Assembly: GCA_021018995.1 (NCBI GenBank)
Contig: CM037587.1
Span: 91,571,251-91,635,250 of the forward strand
DNA: 64,000 bases
Reading direction: 5' to 3'
Origin: Chloranthus sessilifolius
Lineage: Eukaryota; Streptophyta; Magnoliopsida; Chloranthales; Chloranthaceae
Below the pieces are notes generated by a model. The model saw only the letters and a list, made by a program, of their open reading frames with translations, ran no database searches and was not told the DNA's origin. A program made the translations under genes and the position numbers. Numbering within the stretch: the first letter of the stretch is position 1; the number at the start of each line of letters is the position of its first letter. This document shows, piece after piece, positions 36,301-51,200 of this stretch.

Positions 36301-39300
36301 GATACATTCAATGTATCGCCGATACATTGAATGTATCGGACGATTCGTGATACGTATCGTCTTGGAGGTTTGGACTATACGTATCGAAAATCCGATTTTT
36401 TGATCCATCCTTCATACCCTTCGCATTAGCCACCGAGTGAAAGTACTTATTATTGTCCCCCACCTTCAACCAATGCACCTTAGCCTTTTGCTTCCAGCTG
36501 GTCTCCTCTTCAAAACACTTATCATGAAACTCCATTCTGACCCTCACCCTCTCTCCCTTCTCAAGATTAGACAACCCTCTAGCCTCCTCTATGTCTTCCA
36601 ACTCCTTTAGCCTATCGAGAAGGAGCTGATTGGAGACATGAACCAGCCCAAACACTTCTCTATTCCAGCTTTTGATTTTGCTTTTGAGGTACCCCGAGCT
36701 TAGAGATAATTTTGAAAGCAGCTGAGGCAATAGGCGCGCTCTCCCTCCACCACCTCGGAACATGCGCTCGAAAATCCTCATTACGCAACCACATATTTTC
36801 AAAACGGAACGGAGAAGGGCCTTTCCCAATCGAGGCACTATCCATGACCAACGGCCTATGATCGGAAATGGCCTTGGCAAACCCCTGCAGAGCCACATTC
36901 AAAAAAATATTCATCCACTCTGGTGAACAAAGAAAACGGTCAATTCGGCTTAACGTGACCTGATCCTGCAGATTAGACCACGTAAACCTAGCTCCTATAA
37001 GAGGGAAATCAAACAACGCACAATCTTGAACGAAGGAATTAAGGCCCCTCATCGACGACCTATTCAGTGGCCCCCCATTTTCTCCGAAGGACACCTAATT
37101 GCGTTAAAATCACCGTCGAAGCAAACCGGTACATCCTATCTTGCCACAATCGTAGAAACCTCGAACCAGAAATCATCTCTCCTTCCATCGTCATTCGGGC
37201 CATACACCCTAGAGAAACACCAACGCAGACCGTTATCTCTTTTCTGGAGAACCACCAACGCCGAGAACTGGCCAATTTCCTCATCCACTTTGGAGAATAA
37301 CAAAGCATTCCAAACCACCAAAATCCCCCTGGAAGCACCCACCGAGTCTACCCCAATCCACTCCCAACAATTTCCCCCTAACACAGACTCCACTTTAGAC
37401 TGATCACAACACCCCCACTTAGTCTTTTGCAGCGAAAGTACCGCAGGATTATGCAAAGAGATCACATCTCTAACCCCCACTCTTTTCTTCCAGCCACAAA
37501 TACCTCGCACATTCCAAGAGAAAAACTTCATTAGACAGTAATCTACGCTCGACCGGACGCCTGAAGGGTCAACGTCCCATGGCACACCTCCCGTCCCGCA
37601 AACCCCACTCCAGTCTAGCCAGTTCACGCGCTCTAGATCCCTTCTTCCCTTTACCTCGATTGGAGCGACTTCCTTGAATATCCTCAAAGAGCTCTCTTAG
37701 AGAAGCATCCGACTCTTTGAAAGACATCCCGATGTCACGACCAAAACAAATTAATCGAGCAATGGCATCTGAGTTCACACTTTCTCCCCCTTCCGCCCTA
37801 ACCCTCGGAGCAGAGGATTCCTCCGAGTTCACTGATACCGACGCATCTCCTTCTGGATAGGAGCACTCCACCCATCCCCCAGACTCCAGTTGGCGAAGAG
37901 AGCACAGAGGCCTAGGCCCTCTATATAATGTAGTCGATGACTCAGAGTCCTCAACCGAGGAAGAGATCTCCTTCCGTTCAGACATTTGAGGCTTTAAAGC
38001 ACCTTCTCACATATCCCCCCAGACCTGGCTTAAAGTCGCTATCCTATCCCAGGGCTCAAGAGACGCTCACTGTTCAATTATCCCCCCATCTGCCAAGCAG
38101 CAGACCCTCGACCCACACCAGAGGGAGGTGGACCAGAGACCCATTCATATTCTACTGAATTGGGCCTCTCCTTCTAATAATCCGATCTAGTCTCGACACG
38201 AGGCCTCCATGCCCTAATACCACCTGACATTAATAGCCCTGCCTAGCTGTTCTCCACCAACCTTGCAAGACGACAAAACCAAAAGGGGCCGCTCGGTATT
38301 GTTCAAAACCATAGGCCGGAATAGGGTATCACCCCCACGTGTCACCTCTCTTGCCGAAAGCAACAGAACCACCTCTGCTTCCAAACCCATATACGACGGC
38401 TTCAAAACCCCTTCCTTTCCGCTCTCAAAACCACTCCCAACCTCCAAAGGCATACCAGTATCCCCCCCAGCCAAACATAACTCCCCGTCATCTCCTCAAC
38501 CATGGGGTCCTCCCTATACTCTCCCCTTACCTCCATGTAGAGACCTTTCCAACTCAGCACCTCATCCTCGACCACTTCAGAATTTGAACAAGTATCCATT
38601 GAGGAAGAGTACGAGGCTGAACCAGGAGCAATCATACCCATCGGATTAGGCAACAGTCATATCCTATACATATTGGCGAATATGTATCGGATTAGGTCCC
38701 ATCTGAAACGATATACACCCGATTTAATAAGGGGGCGAATATCGGGTGAAATTGGTCAAATATCAGCCCATATCACCCAATATGTATCTGATATGAACCA
38801 GACAAAAATCCAAAAATGCCCTTTAGGCAATTTTTTGTTAGTATGTTTATCCAAAAATCGGCTAGTTTGGCCGATACGTATCCAATCAAGGTAGTTAAGG
38901 CGGTGTGGCAAGGTCATGGCAAAGGGGCTCACCACGCCATGGCAAGGCCCATGGTTGTCAAGGCAACGCTATAACCTCGCCGTAGCTAATGACGATGAGA
39001 AACGCCACATACAATCAAATAGCCATGATGGCTAAATAACAACACCATATCACCGTCATGGCGGAATAGCACTATGGCGCTGCTATACATTCTATTTAGT
39101 TTTTTTTTATAATAGCGTATAATATTTATAAAATAGATAAGTTATAAGTATTACATTGTTATAGCTTATAATACTTATAAGTTATAACATTTTTATAATA
39201 TATAACTTACAAAAGGTAACTTACAAGTTATAAAATCTCAACTTATAATTTACAAAATCCTTGACTCTCTCTCTCTCTCTCTCTCATCACGACTAGGGGC

Positions 39301-42300
39301 AGACCCACTGAAGGCCTACCATGGGCATATCGTGGGCATATGCCCACGGTGAGTTAAAAAAATAAAAAATAAAAATAGTTGCCCTATGCTGTACCTATAA
39401 GCAAAAGCAACTGCTGCGTCTTCATCCCATCCCTATGCTATAAACCTATTCCCTATTTAATCAAAAGCAACTCATCATCCCTATGCCTATAAACCTATAC
39501 CTTACTTAAATTCAAAAGCAAGCAACTACTGCGTCTGCATCCCTTTCTCCTGAGAAAAACATAAAAAACCCCTTAATTCCTTAAACATCCGAGTATCCTC
39601 CTCATCAGTCATCTGAGTATCCGACTCATCTCTCTTAATCTATTACTTTAATATCTCTCCAAGCCTCCAATGGAATGGATGCCCAACGGCGACCGACGAC
39701 GGGTGATGATGTTGGGCGTAGGGCAATCAGCGATGGCAAACACGCGATTGTTTCCGGTAAACAATCAACCCTATTTATCCTTGAATCAACCCTAACAAAT
39801 TGTTTCTATTGCAGAGAGTTGAGAGCACTGGAGTGTTTTTTTTTTGTTTTCTTCGTTCGCTTTCGCAGAATTGTCACTGAATTGCTTTTACATGCTATAG
39901 GTTTACCGGTTTAGGGTTTATGTTTTTTTTTTTATAGATAGGCATTTTAGGAATCATTTAAGAGCATTTTACATGATCTAATGTATATATATAGGGATTT
40001 TTGTGTTATGCCCACCATAGAGAAAAATCCTGGGTCCGCCGCTGTTCACGACAACTACCAACATCAGTGTCGACGACATCTCAGTCAGCTATCGATCGAC
40101 AAAACCTCAACATCGACAACATTACAATATGTGTACTTGATATTTAAATATTTTTTTAATATTCTATATTTATTTGATATTTGATATTTATTTTATTTAT
40201 ATTTACCATGTTGTAAATTTGTTGATGTTCCATAATTGATTTATATTTATTGATATTTATTTATGCCTAGATATGAAATCCTCAATATTAGAATCAAAAT
40301 ATGATGCTTAAGTAGTTAAATTTTTTTTTCTATATATTATTTAATTTTTTTTCCCTATATAAAAAATTAAAAAGAATATTACTAATTAATAGATAAAATA
40401 AAATATAACAAAATTTTAAAATAATAAATAGCCTCACCATGGCGTAGTGAGCCTCTTTGCCATGACCTCGCTACACCATGGTGAGGCAATTTATTAATTT
40501 CTTTAATAATTTTAATTTTATTTATTAATCACTAATATGCATATATATATTTTAATTTTCTACTATTTTTATAGAGGACGAAAAAATTCAACCAATTAGT
40601 CAGGTAGATCAGTTTTGGGGAAAGATTGGAACGACTATCTGATAATATTTTCATGATCTTAAGGTCAATTTTGGGAAAAATTGGAACGAAAAACGATCTT
40701 TGTCAGTCCAATTCAAAGCGTCAACAATCAGTTGTACCTAATATTTAGCATATGGTGGGGAGCAACCCCCCCTCCTACCACAAAAAAAAAGGAAAAAAAA
40801 GATAAAATAGACAAAAACAAACAATAAAAAACAGATGAAAAAACATTAAAAATGATAATTGCTGGTATTAAAGTTCATAAACAAAAAGATTACATAATAA
40901 AAAACAAAATAAAATAAAAAATCATACATGCATGAGAGTCTGCGAAGAACTTGAGCGTTGACGGTCGTTGATTGAGTGCGAAGGTTCTAATTGGATTAAA
41001 AAAATGAGAGAGAAACAAACGAGAGAGGGTACTGATAAAAAAAAAGATAGACGAGAGATGAGAGAGAGAGAGTGCGAGATTAAAAAAATATGAAAATTTG
41101 CGTTGAGAGAGAGAGAGGCTGCAAGAGACACGAGAGAGGAGCTGCGAGAGAGGGGCTGCGAGAGAGACTAGAGAGTTTTACCTAAGTCCCAAATATGATG
41201 GATGTAACTTATCAAACATAAGTTATAAGTTATAAATATAACTTATAAGTTTTATAATATATAAGTTATAACTTAATGGTTATAAGTTATTAAATTTTTT
41301 TTAAAATAGTGGCCATGGCGCCGCCATTCCGCTATGGCGTCGCCATATATGCATTCTCGCCATATAGGTTCATATGACGATTCGCCTCGCCATTTGTCAT
41401 GGCGTTGCCATGGCCTTGCCTTGACAACCATATATCCGATATGTATCGGCCTAGGACCCGACCGGTGCCGATATATATCGGACTTTAAATCCCTGGTTGT
41501 ATACAATTCAAACACTTCTATTAGTGCTTAAGTCTCTAACCATGGATGATTTATTCATCACTTGGAAATAATTAGAACACAATTGGTATTTTTCAAGTTG
41601 ATGTGTTACTGGATGGATTTCTTATTGGTACTAATTTTAGGAAATTATATTCTGATTTTTGCCTCTAAGATTTAAGAAAAACAGAAATCACATTATGGAT
41701 GGCTAAATGGGAATTAAGGGACTTAAATAATTGTTCAACAAAGTAACGTACATCTCTAGGATAATTTCCCAAATTACTCTACTTATTTCTGTTAAAGTGT
41801 TACTCTTTTTTGTTACTATGTGATCCTTTGTATTGCTTCTTACTATATTCCTCCAACTAATATTGCTCTTTCTGGTCTCCTACTTCCTCGTGCTTGTTGC
41901 TTGTTTGGCCAATTAGCACCACATCATCAACAAAGAACATGCTATAAAACTTCATCCTGTATTTTGCTGCTAACTTGAATTGGGAATTTAATCTTATCTC
42001 CACTTTTAAACCAGCTTTGATTGAGAACTCAACCTTCTAGTTCTTACACTAGTTACTGCGCCTTTATACATCACCATTGTTCCCTTGTCGCATCTATTTG
42101 GGGTTGACTTTGCGAGTCCCATTTTTTCCGTTCAATTTTATCTAGGCCTAAAGTCTCTTTTCACTCAACAATCCTTCATGTTGCTTCTCAATGCTTCTCT
42201 TAACGTCTTTATATCTTCTTCTTATATGTCTTCGAAAATCCAATATATTCATTTGGGATGCATTCCCTCCTTATGCCAGGCAATCTACCTTCACACCTAT

Positions 42301-45186
42301 CATAGGTTTATTCCAAATCGTTGTAAAACATGTGTAAAATTTTCCTATTAATCTTTTTCTAAGTTTTCTTGGTACGGAAGTGACTTAACTTTTTATCTTA
42401 CTGACATAAACAAAACTGGCTCTAAAAAATTATTGGTTCTTTCTTCGAAGCTGCTTCACTACTCTCTCTCTTTCGGAGTTTGATAATATGACTCACAAGT
42501 TTCATGCTTCGATAGTTTTCACAATTATGAATGTCCCCTCTATACATATTAAGAGGGCTATAAACTCCTATATAGTTCCCAATATCTTGATGAACAATCT
42601 GGCCAACCAAAGAAGCCCCTCCCATCCATTAAATTCCAAGTTAATTGCAAATAAATCCCTTATAGGTTAATTGTAATAATCCCTGATTTATTGATAAGTA
42701 TACAGACATCCTCCTATTGTTGAGATTTTGTGCATAGCCTTCGGTTGTTCATGGATGGGCATTAGGGAAAAAGGTAATTCGAGGGAGTTAGAAAAAGTCT
42801 TTTTTATCCAGGGCCATTATATAATATTTATACACCCTTTAAACTTTGAGAGAATTATTAAAAAAATAAAAACCCATAAAAGTTGGTGGTCAATGATTGG
42901 ACAGCAATTTCTTAGGAGAAATCATGCGAGATCTCGACAACGCTCCGAGAAAGACAGTTTTTGTTCTTTTCACTTGATGTTTCAAATGGAGTCGACATCC
43001 AGGATCCATTACATGGTCCATGTTTGTCTGAAAGGACAACCATGGTTCAAAATTCCTGACTTAACCGATAGGTATCGGTTTTGGAGCAGACCGGGTCTAT
43101 TCATTCAATACATCAACCCATATTTTTTTTATGTATCGGTATGTATCGTCCGAAATCGATACGTATTGATTTGGGAGCTGGATGATACGTACTGGAAAAC
43201 CGAAATTTTGACCCATGGACACAACATAAACTTATAACCAATTTACCTTTGAGGGCACGACAAAGTGACATTAGGTTTTTTTAACATTGGAATTTTCTTT
43301 CCCTTTTTTATGGTATCAAATCAATTTTAATTTATATACATATTGTTTTTATAGGTTAAAATGACTTGTTTGCAATTAGGCTAGTGGAGTTTTGGTTGTA
43401 GACCTAACTGCTATATCAGTTAGATTCGTTAGGGATGGCATAAAACCAATATGACATTGTCCAATACGTAATCAACATCATTACCTTCCACAATATACAC
43501 TCGCGGCTTACACCATATAAAGATCTGAATTATTTTTCTATTTTTTAGATGTTCTATGATGGTGCTTTGCACCATGTAGTGCTTTCATTTTGAAGACTAC
43601 CTCCCAACTTTCAAGTATTGTATTTCTAGTTGCGGGGCACCCCATACACACGGGACGAGCACTGGGCAGTGGCCTTTTTCTTTGCCAAAGATCGCGGCCT
43701 CTATACTTCCATCTAGACCATTAAATTGATTGTCAAATTGATGAACCACTTGTTGGGAATGATCCCAAAAAACACACTCGTTGGATAAACAATAGCCATT
43801 CAATCAATTCCTTGTATTTTTTGATGGTCGATAAAAATTGGGAATGATGGCTACAAAGTTTTAAGAGGATGGTGATGATGGCAATGAGGACAGTGACATT
43901 GGGGTTGATGGTGATGATGGACGATAAAGATGGCAGTGATGATGATGATAATGACTTGAATGGTGAAGATGATGGGGATGAAGATTGAGATGATAACTAT
44001 GACATCAGTGATGGCATTGGGGAGGATGGTGATGCTGGATGACAAAGATAATGATGATGAGGTGGCAATAATGATTATATATGATGGAAGTTGATAATGG
44101 TGATGATAAGGAAGACTACAGATGGATGGTGAAGATGACAATGATAATCAAGAAGATAATGATGAATTTAGGTGGTTGGTTGCACAAAAACGTAGGACAT
44201 CAAATATTACCTCCTACAAATTTCCCATTTTGGCAACTACTATAAACCCCCAAGATGGGTTGTCCGGATCTTTTGAAAAATTGGACTAACAACAACCATG
44301 AGGGTGCGTCATGACGGGGCTACCCTAAAGCTTACGCTCAGGTCCTTTACAGAGCAATGCCTAAGCTTTTAAAGAAAATGAGCTTAAGGGCCATCAGAAA
44401 GCTCTAATTACTATGTTAATATGAATGATTCCTAAATTCGATTCTTGGTAAATTTTTTTTCTTTTTGTAACTCTAGAATGTTCATGTTTGACCAGGCAAT
44501 TTTCAATTCTCAGTTAAGTCTTTTACCATAGACCCATTGGCAGACTTGAGAAACAATAAGGCGTTTACTGCACATTTTGACACTGATACTCAAACTGTTT
44601 TTTCGATCATGCATCACATACATTAGTTTTTGGCAAATCCTTAGAAAGAAAATACCTATAATACCTTCGAGGGTGTACTTATCATTTTGTTCACGAGTGG
44701 TTTTCTAGGTGTGTTACAGGTAGCCTATCTTTATTTGTAGTGGCTCATTAGAAATGATTGATCACTAGGGCTATTGGAAAGCTATGGATGAGTAGGGGAA
44801 AGTAGCACTCTTAGTTATGTGAACCTCATAAATCATTGATCTAAATCATCCACATGTTAGACTGCTCTGTGGAGTTGCAGAAAAATAAGATATCAAAGCT
44901 AGAAGTCCTAATTGTCATATCAATGCATTTTTGCAGGTTAACTGTAAACAATTTCCCTCTTCTTAATCTTCCATTACCAGTTTACCACACTCTTAATTAG
45001 ACAATCAAGATCATCTGAGCAATGTGATTGTTTTTCCTAGCCTGCCATGTTGATTGTCCTGATCCATTTTTTGTGTGTCACATGTGATAGATATAGCCTA
45101 AGTACCATTTTTCGTACTTAGCCCAATATGTGGTTACAAATTTCAAGAGAATGGGCTGATACTTGGGCCTAATGTGATGGGAATAA

Positions 45187-45221
<35 letters not shown>

Positions 45222-48200
45222 GCATATATCCTTAACTTGGCACATGTGACAATTGAAACTGAATTACACAAGTGTTTGACCTTGACATTGTTTGGCCATA
45301 TACAAAAACTTATATTCATCTGATGACCCTAAATATCTAACAGATGCAAAATGTTAATCGTTGCTCATATATGTAATATACGTAACTTTCCGTTTATAGG
45401 ATTTTGATTGGAAGATCAAGATCCTTATATCGACATGATTTTTGGGCAGTAGCGCTTCTGCCAGATGGATGATGTCAATCTGCTTGAGTACTAACGAGGA
45501 TATCGAACCTCGACTGATACTAATATGTATCGGTATCGGCTTGAAGTCAGATTGATACCATTATTAGGATTGATATCGGCTGTATTGGCGGATATGTATG
45601 GACGGTAGGCGTTTGGTATTGGATGATACAAATCTTTATCAATAGGTATTGGCTGATACTGTCAATTTTTGTTTATCGACATGGGATTTGGTATCCTTGG
45701 TATCGGCCAATGCATATCTACCTCAAGGTTGGTAGCGAGGTATCAAACTCGGTATCGGTCCTTGTGGGACCGATACTGTGACTTCCCCAAATTTACATGC
45801 TGGATCAATGTGCTCATCTAGAGACGTCGCACTATGTAACATACATATAGGGCTACAATAAATAAAGATGATATAAAATAATGATCCGCATAAGAACCGG
45901 AATCAAAAGTTAAAACAAAATCCATAACATTATATGTATGAAAATAGAACTGAGATAAACAATTATCATCTAATTCGAAACATAAAATCCATAAGTACTT
46001 GTTCTATCAACTATTGTATCTCAAAACCAAAACAAAGTAAACCTCTCTTATCTCTCCAACCTAAAAGAAATGGTAAATCTCAAATTTAAAAACCTCATTT
46101 GTCAAGATCTGGATTCACGTATTCACGTATTCTATAATAGTGTATGCAATCTCTGCGTCAACTCTTTGAACCCGGGGGGCATGATTGACGAATTCGTGTC
46201 TCACACACAGGGAGGGGATGTTTGGGAGGTTGGCACAAGAAGAGCTTTGAGGGATGGCGAGTTTGTTTGCTTCGTGGCTCTCATACTGAGACTTTATGAC
46301 ATGCAGCGGAATCCTCAGGGGCAGGATTTGCGAATTTGGGACCCTAACAAGGACGGTAAATTTTCTGTTAAGTCGTATTATGGGCTGTTGTCGAGACGAC
46401 CACTCACTACCTTCGCCGGAAAATGGTTGTGGAGGCTGCCTATTTCGCTGAAGATTTGATTTTTTGGGTGGACGCTGTGCAAGGACAGAATTCTTACCTG
46501 CTTATCCGGAGGGGGCTCGATGTCCAGAATTCTTGCGTGACATGTACCATTGTGTCGAATTCGCTGCCCATCTATTTTTGCACTGTAGTTTTGCTTCTGC
46601 GGTTTGGACGGCTATGTATAAGGCTTTTGGTGTTAGATGGGTCGTGCCGGAGACACCTTATCAGCAGGTGTTGAGTTGGGCGGGTGCAAGGATTGACGGG
46701 GAGAGTGGGGGATACTGGACCGCGTCTTTGTTAGCTGTCTTCTGGTGTTTATGGTGTGAAAGAAACGTCAGAATTTTCGAAAATAAGAGCAAACCTGTGG
46801 GGATGGTTGTTAAGGCGGTTATGGATTTGGTCGGATTCTAGGTGACGAGAAGTGAGGGGGACGAGGACCGCAATGCTTTCTTGTGGGATCCGGGCTGAGT
46901 GTCACACGTTCCCCTATGGTCTGGCTGGCGTGTGTGTTGATATATTCTTTTGGCTTTCTATTTTTGTTTGTCTCCGGGTTTGATTTTTGTCTACTGGGGT
47001 TGTATTGCTGCTCAGTGTCTTACTGTTTTTAATATAATCTCCATTACCGATAAAAAAAATAAAAATATCATGACAACATATAAGACAATAAGAATAATCA
47101 ACCGCATAGCATATGTGAATCAGTGAAGAACAGTAAAGTAATTGAGTTGGCAATGTGACTTGTGGAGTTCATCTCTCTATTAGTCTTCAAGTGTAGTTCA
47201 ATTTCAATTAACTTATTAATGCATGTGTAGCATGAATCATACATGAACATGATCATTATATATGGTCCACCATTCCAACCGCTTACTTCCTTAGTTGGCT
47301 ATGGGGTTGTACATAACTATCTGAATTATATATTGGACATCTTATTCATTTTAGGTTACTTTACTTGCCCATTGAGTCCGGCTTCTACGGCTTACAACAG
47401 TAACCTCATTTACGTGCTTATTAGTATGCATGCTTACATCTTGTTAACTTTTTTCTTTCATCATAGCATGTTCATAATATTAGACCCGTAGATTCATGAT
47501 CTACCCAAGTCTCTTCATAGTTCTCATTTCATTATTCATGATTTAAGTCTTGTCTTGGCGTAAGATCTTTCGTCTTTTGACATGATCAAGCATATTCATG
47601 AACAATGCAAAAAAACATCGATAAAACATGTGCAATATTTCCTCTTGATTAGTCCATGGTAGATTTCCACAGTTCATTAACATTAATCTTCGATTCATAT
47701 TCAATCCTAATCGTTCTAAAAGACAAGTATTGATCATAGCATTCATGTGATATGTACATAGCATGACATATCATATGCATTAATAAGAAACTTGCAAGTA
47801 AAAAGATTGTATTATAGCATAGGAACAATTAGGGACAACCTTGAACTTAGAGTTTTGCATCAACATAGCATAAAAGATAATTGAGAACAACAATAAACCC
47901 TGAAGTAGCATTAAAAATAGGCTTGGAGGGCAAACCCTCGCATTATTACAACACTTGTCCCCTTAAACCAAAGTCGTTGATCCCACCAGACCCTGACATT
48001 CATAATTCCCTTTTGGAATTGAAGATGTAACATTTTTCCGCTGGACTTTTAATTTTTAACAATGTTTGAACATAATAGAATTTATGGGCTTTGAAGTCAT
48101 ACAAAGTAGCTTGCCATTTGAAAATTGAAAGTTTGATCAAACCTAAAAAAAATCGACATTTTACCTTGAACTAGAAATTTGACTTTTTATTCTTTTGGAA

Positions 48201-51200
48201 TTTCGATTTGGGACTATTTGTATTGCATCCAAATGGGGGGATTTCCTTATTTGCATAAAATATTTTAAGTAAATAAAAGTCATTTACTTAGACGATATTT
48301 GATGTAAATAAGGGCCTGAATTATCCCGATTCAGCCTTTTGAGGCCCAAAGTCTCAAAATCTAGGTTTCTGAGCAGTTTCCATAACGTCATAGTTTTGAT
48401 CCAAAACTCGTAGTTTGTGTATTTAACCATCTTATAATGAATTAAAACAACATGTTAAACATCGTGGGTTCGTTCTTTATTAATTTAATGAGTTTCTGGG
48501 TAGGTTCGGATCTACCCTAGCATGAATACCTATTTCTACATATTAAAAATCCTATTATTTTTTCATACCTCTAAATCAGACTGTCGATTGATGATGAAAA
48601 GATCTTCTAAATTCGATTTGCAATCTCCGAACTTGATTCCTTGAACGATCTTGAAATCCTCTCGCGTTCCTTGAATTCTCGATCCAAAATCTCCAAGGTT
48701 TCTTCTTCTAACCTCCTTTCTTCCTCTTTCTAGAATTCTCTACTTTCTCATTCTAAAAGTTTTAAGCTCTAAAAATCTGTAAATTTGACCTAATCTCTAT
48801 ATTTATGATACTTAAGGTTTCTTATTTAAGATCTAATTAGAATTAGAATTTCCTACATGAGTCTTAATTGATTCTATGGACCTCTATATTGCTAACGGGC
48901 CTTACTAATGGGTCTTTACTAATTTTAATGATTCTAATGAGCTTTATTAATTTACTAATGGGTCTTAAAGGTTCATTAATTATTACTAATGGCACACTAA
49001 AATTACTAACATATATTTAAGGGATTTTTGCATTTACCCCCTAAGATATTGCGAAATTGCACTCCGCTCCCCGTGTTATGCATATTTATTTTCCGCCTCT
49101 TTGACTGACGACATTTGTATAGAAAACTCCTTGCTGTTAGTTGACTGGTGCTGACTGCTAGATAGATGTTAACGAGAGTGTGTAAAGGCGTTCTTATCCT
49201 CACTACCCAAGAAAAATTACACTTTGAAGCCACGTACCCCTTACAGCTGTGACATACTACCATAAATGCCCCACATTTCATCTTAATTATTTTTTGTAGT
49301 AATGACATGTACATGGTGCCTTTATTTTAAAACCAAGAATTTTCATTCCAGATGGTTGACTGCTTTGAATCAGTTGATGAAGTTTGGTTTCACTTGAATC
49401 TTTGTGCTAATAGATCTTGAGATCATAAGCTGCCCATCAAACCATCAGATTTTGTTTCACATGGAACACATCTCGAAAACTGTTTCAAAAATTACATTTG
49501 ATGTATTCATTGGCCCCAGCCCCACCCCCTCGCAACCCCTTCCAAGCAGCCCCGAGCCCAAATTCCAGCCCCACCCTGCAACCCCTACCTTTCCCTTCCC
49601 CACACAAGCAACGCAGAGATGAGATCGAAGGGATACTAGATGATATGGCGATATCCACCCATGACGGTGGAATTCAAAAGTACTTGGTCAAGTGGTTGGG
49701 AAAGCTGGACTCCGAGAATTCATGGTTAGCTGAAGACGAAGTGCGACGTTTGGACCCTGACATGCTCGAGAGCTATCACGACGCCGCTTCATCGGTGATG
49801 AAGCCTTTTCGGCCCGGGAGAATTGACGGGGACGCCGACATCGTAGACATCGGATATGGGCCTTTTTGCGTGTATCGACGTTGGAAGAAGCGGAATGGAA
49901 ATCAAAACTAGGCGAAAAGGAAATTCTGGAAATGTAGAGGACGGGTACAAACCGCGAGGAAAACAGTGTCAAGCGACCTCTCATTCGAGCGGTTATAATC
50001 CTCGCTCGAGCGACCACTTAAGCTCGCTCGAGCGGTTATAATCCTCGCTCGAGCGGGCCCAGCGACGAAAATTTTCTTTTTTCTTCTCTTTTTTTGTCTT
50101 TTATTATTTTAGGACTATTTTAATTGCGAGTTTGATATCGTTTAGGGTTTTCTTAGCCTATATAAAGGCATTGTAAACACTCTATTGAGGAGATTATTGA
50201 TTATGAATGAAAAGAGCTTTTGCTTATGTGTGCTTGAGATGAGCCTCTACGAAGAGTGAATCTTCTTCCCAAGAAGGGTTTGGTGCGAAGCCAAGGATGT
50301 GAAGCCTACAATTCTATCTATCTATCTCTTTTATCTTTGATTGCGTGATTCTACAATCCTAAATCGACCATCTTCTTGTGAAATCCTAAACCCTAAATTT
50401 CTCTAAATCCTTGATTCCATCCGATTCAACAACCGTAGAGCTCAGCAGAGTTATTAAACCTTCCGCACCTGATATTAAGAGAAAATCAGTGATCCCATCA
50501 TTGAATCGTGAGCGCCCTAATCTGGAAAAACCTAGAGTTCTATCTCTAGGATCGATTTGCGCTGCAACCTAACGGATCTAGCGCTCGGACTGAACCCTGC
50601 CTAAATTATGCGTGATTCTCCCGTGGAATACTACGAAAACCTGAGGTATTCGTTATATTTTGCAAGTTTTATTGTTTATTTAATTCCAATTTAATTTCGG
50701 CAAAATTAATCATTGCATTCACGTGGTTTAGGGTACCGTCCTGCATCAGTTTTGGTATCAGAGCCCTAGGTTCTAGGTTAGGGCATACTAAGTGACATTG
50801 CATTCATTGCACTTTATTTTCATCACATATTATTTCAGTTTTGGCCAAAGTGTTCATCTTGCATTCCATTCTAGAGCCCGTCAGTAGTAAACTGTATCAC
50901 CATGGACATGAGTGAGATTGCCGAAGCTCTTAACGGCATGAGGGCTGACCTAAAATCGATCAATGATCGAATGACTGTCTTAGAGGCAACCCAAAGGACT
51001 CTCGAAACATCCAATGAGAGGTTGTTAGACCGAGTCAATCGGTTAGATGAGGGTGATGAGTACTTTGAACCACCCCGTGAGCGTAATGGTCCACGTTTTG
51101 AACGAAATGGCTACCAACATAATCAGAACCGGAATCATAGGTTTGATCATCATGGAGATGACTACGACCCGGAAGGGAGACTCCTCAAAAATGTCCGAGT

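Larger units (their letters stand above)
33338..38653 (-). mobile_element. L1-type LINE, degenerate, with inserted MITE
   Basis: On the minus strand an ORF1-like region (38653-37569) with no knuckle visible is followed by ORF2 (endonuclease, RT, zf-RVT) and a short 3' end '..tttttttaatatatttgcct' joined to TA repeats. Length is about 5.3 kb without the 400 bp MITE at 36009-36408. The 5' end adjoins a GATACGTATCGG-type repeat. Oriented antisense to the JmjC gene, inside intron 2. Confidence 0.85.

Noticed and set aside
33537..38649. Many plus-strand ORFs of 60-128 aa
   Set aside because: Antisense shadows of the LINE ORF1/ORF2 region.
42728..43237. 169 aa plus-strand ORF
   Set aside because: The second half is the MITE at 43040-43218; the first half shows no recognisable motif, start context or splice structure.
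43851..44141. 96 aa ORF with His/Ser runs
   Set aside because: Translation of the GAT-rich microsatellite.
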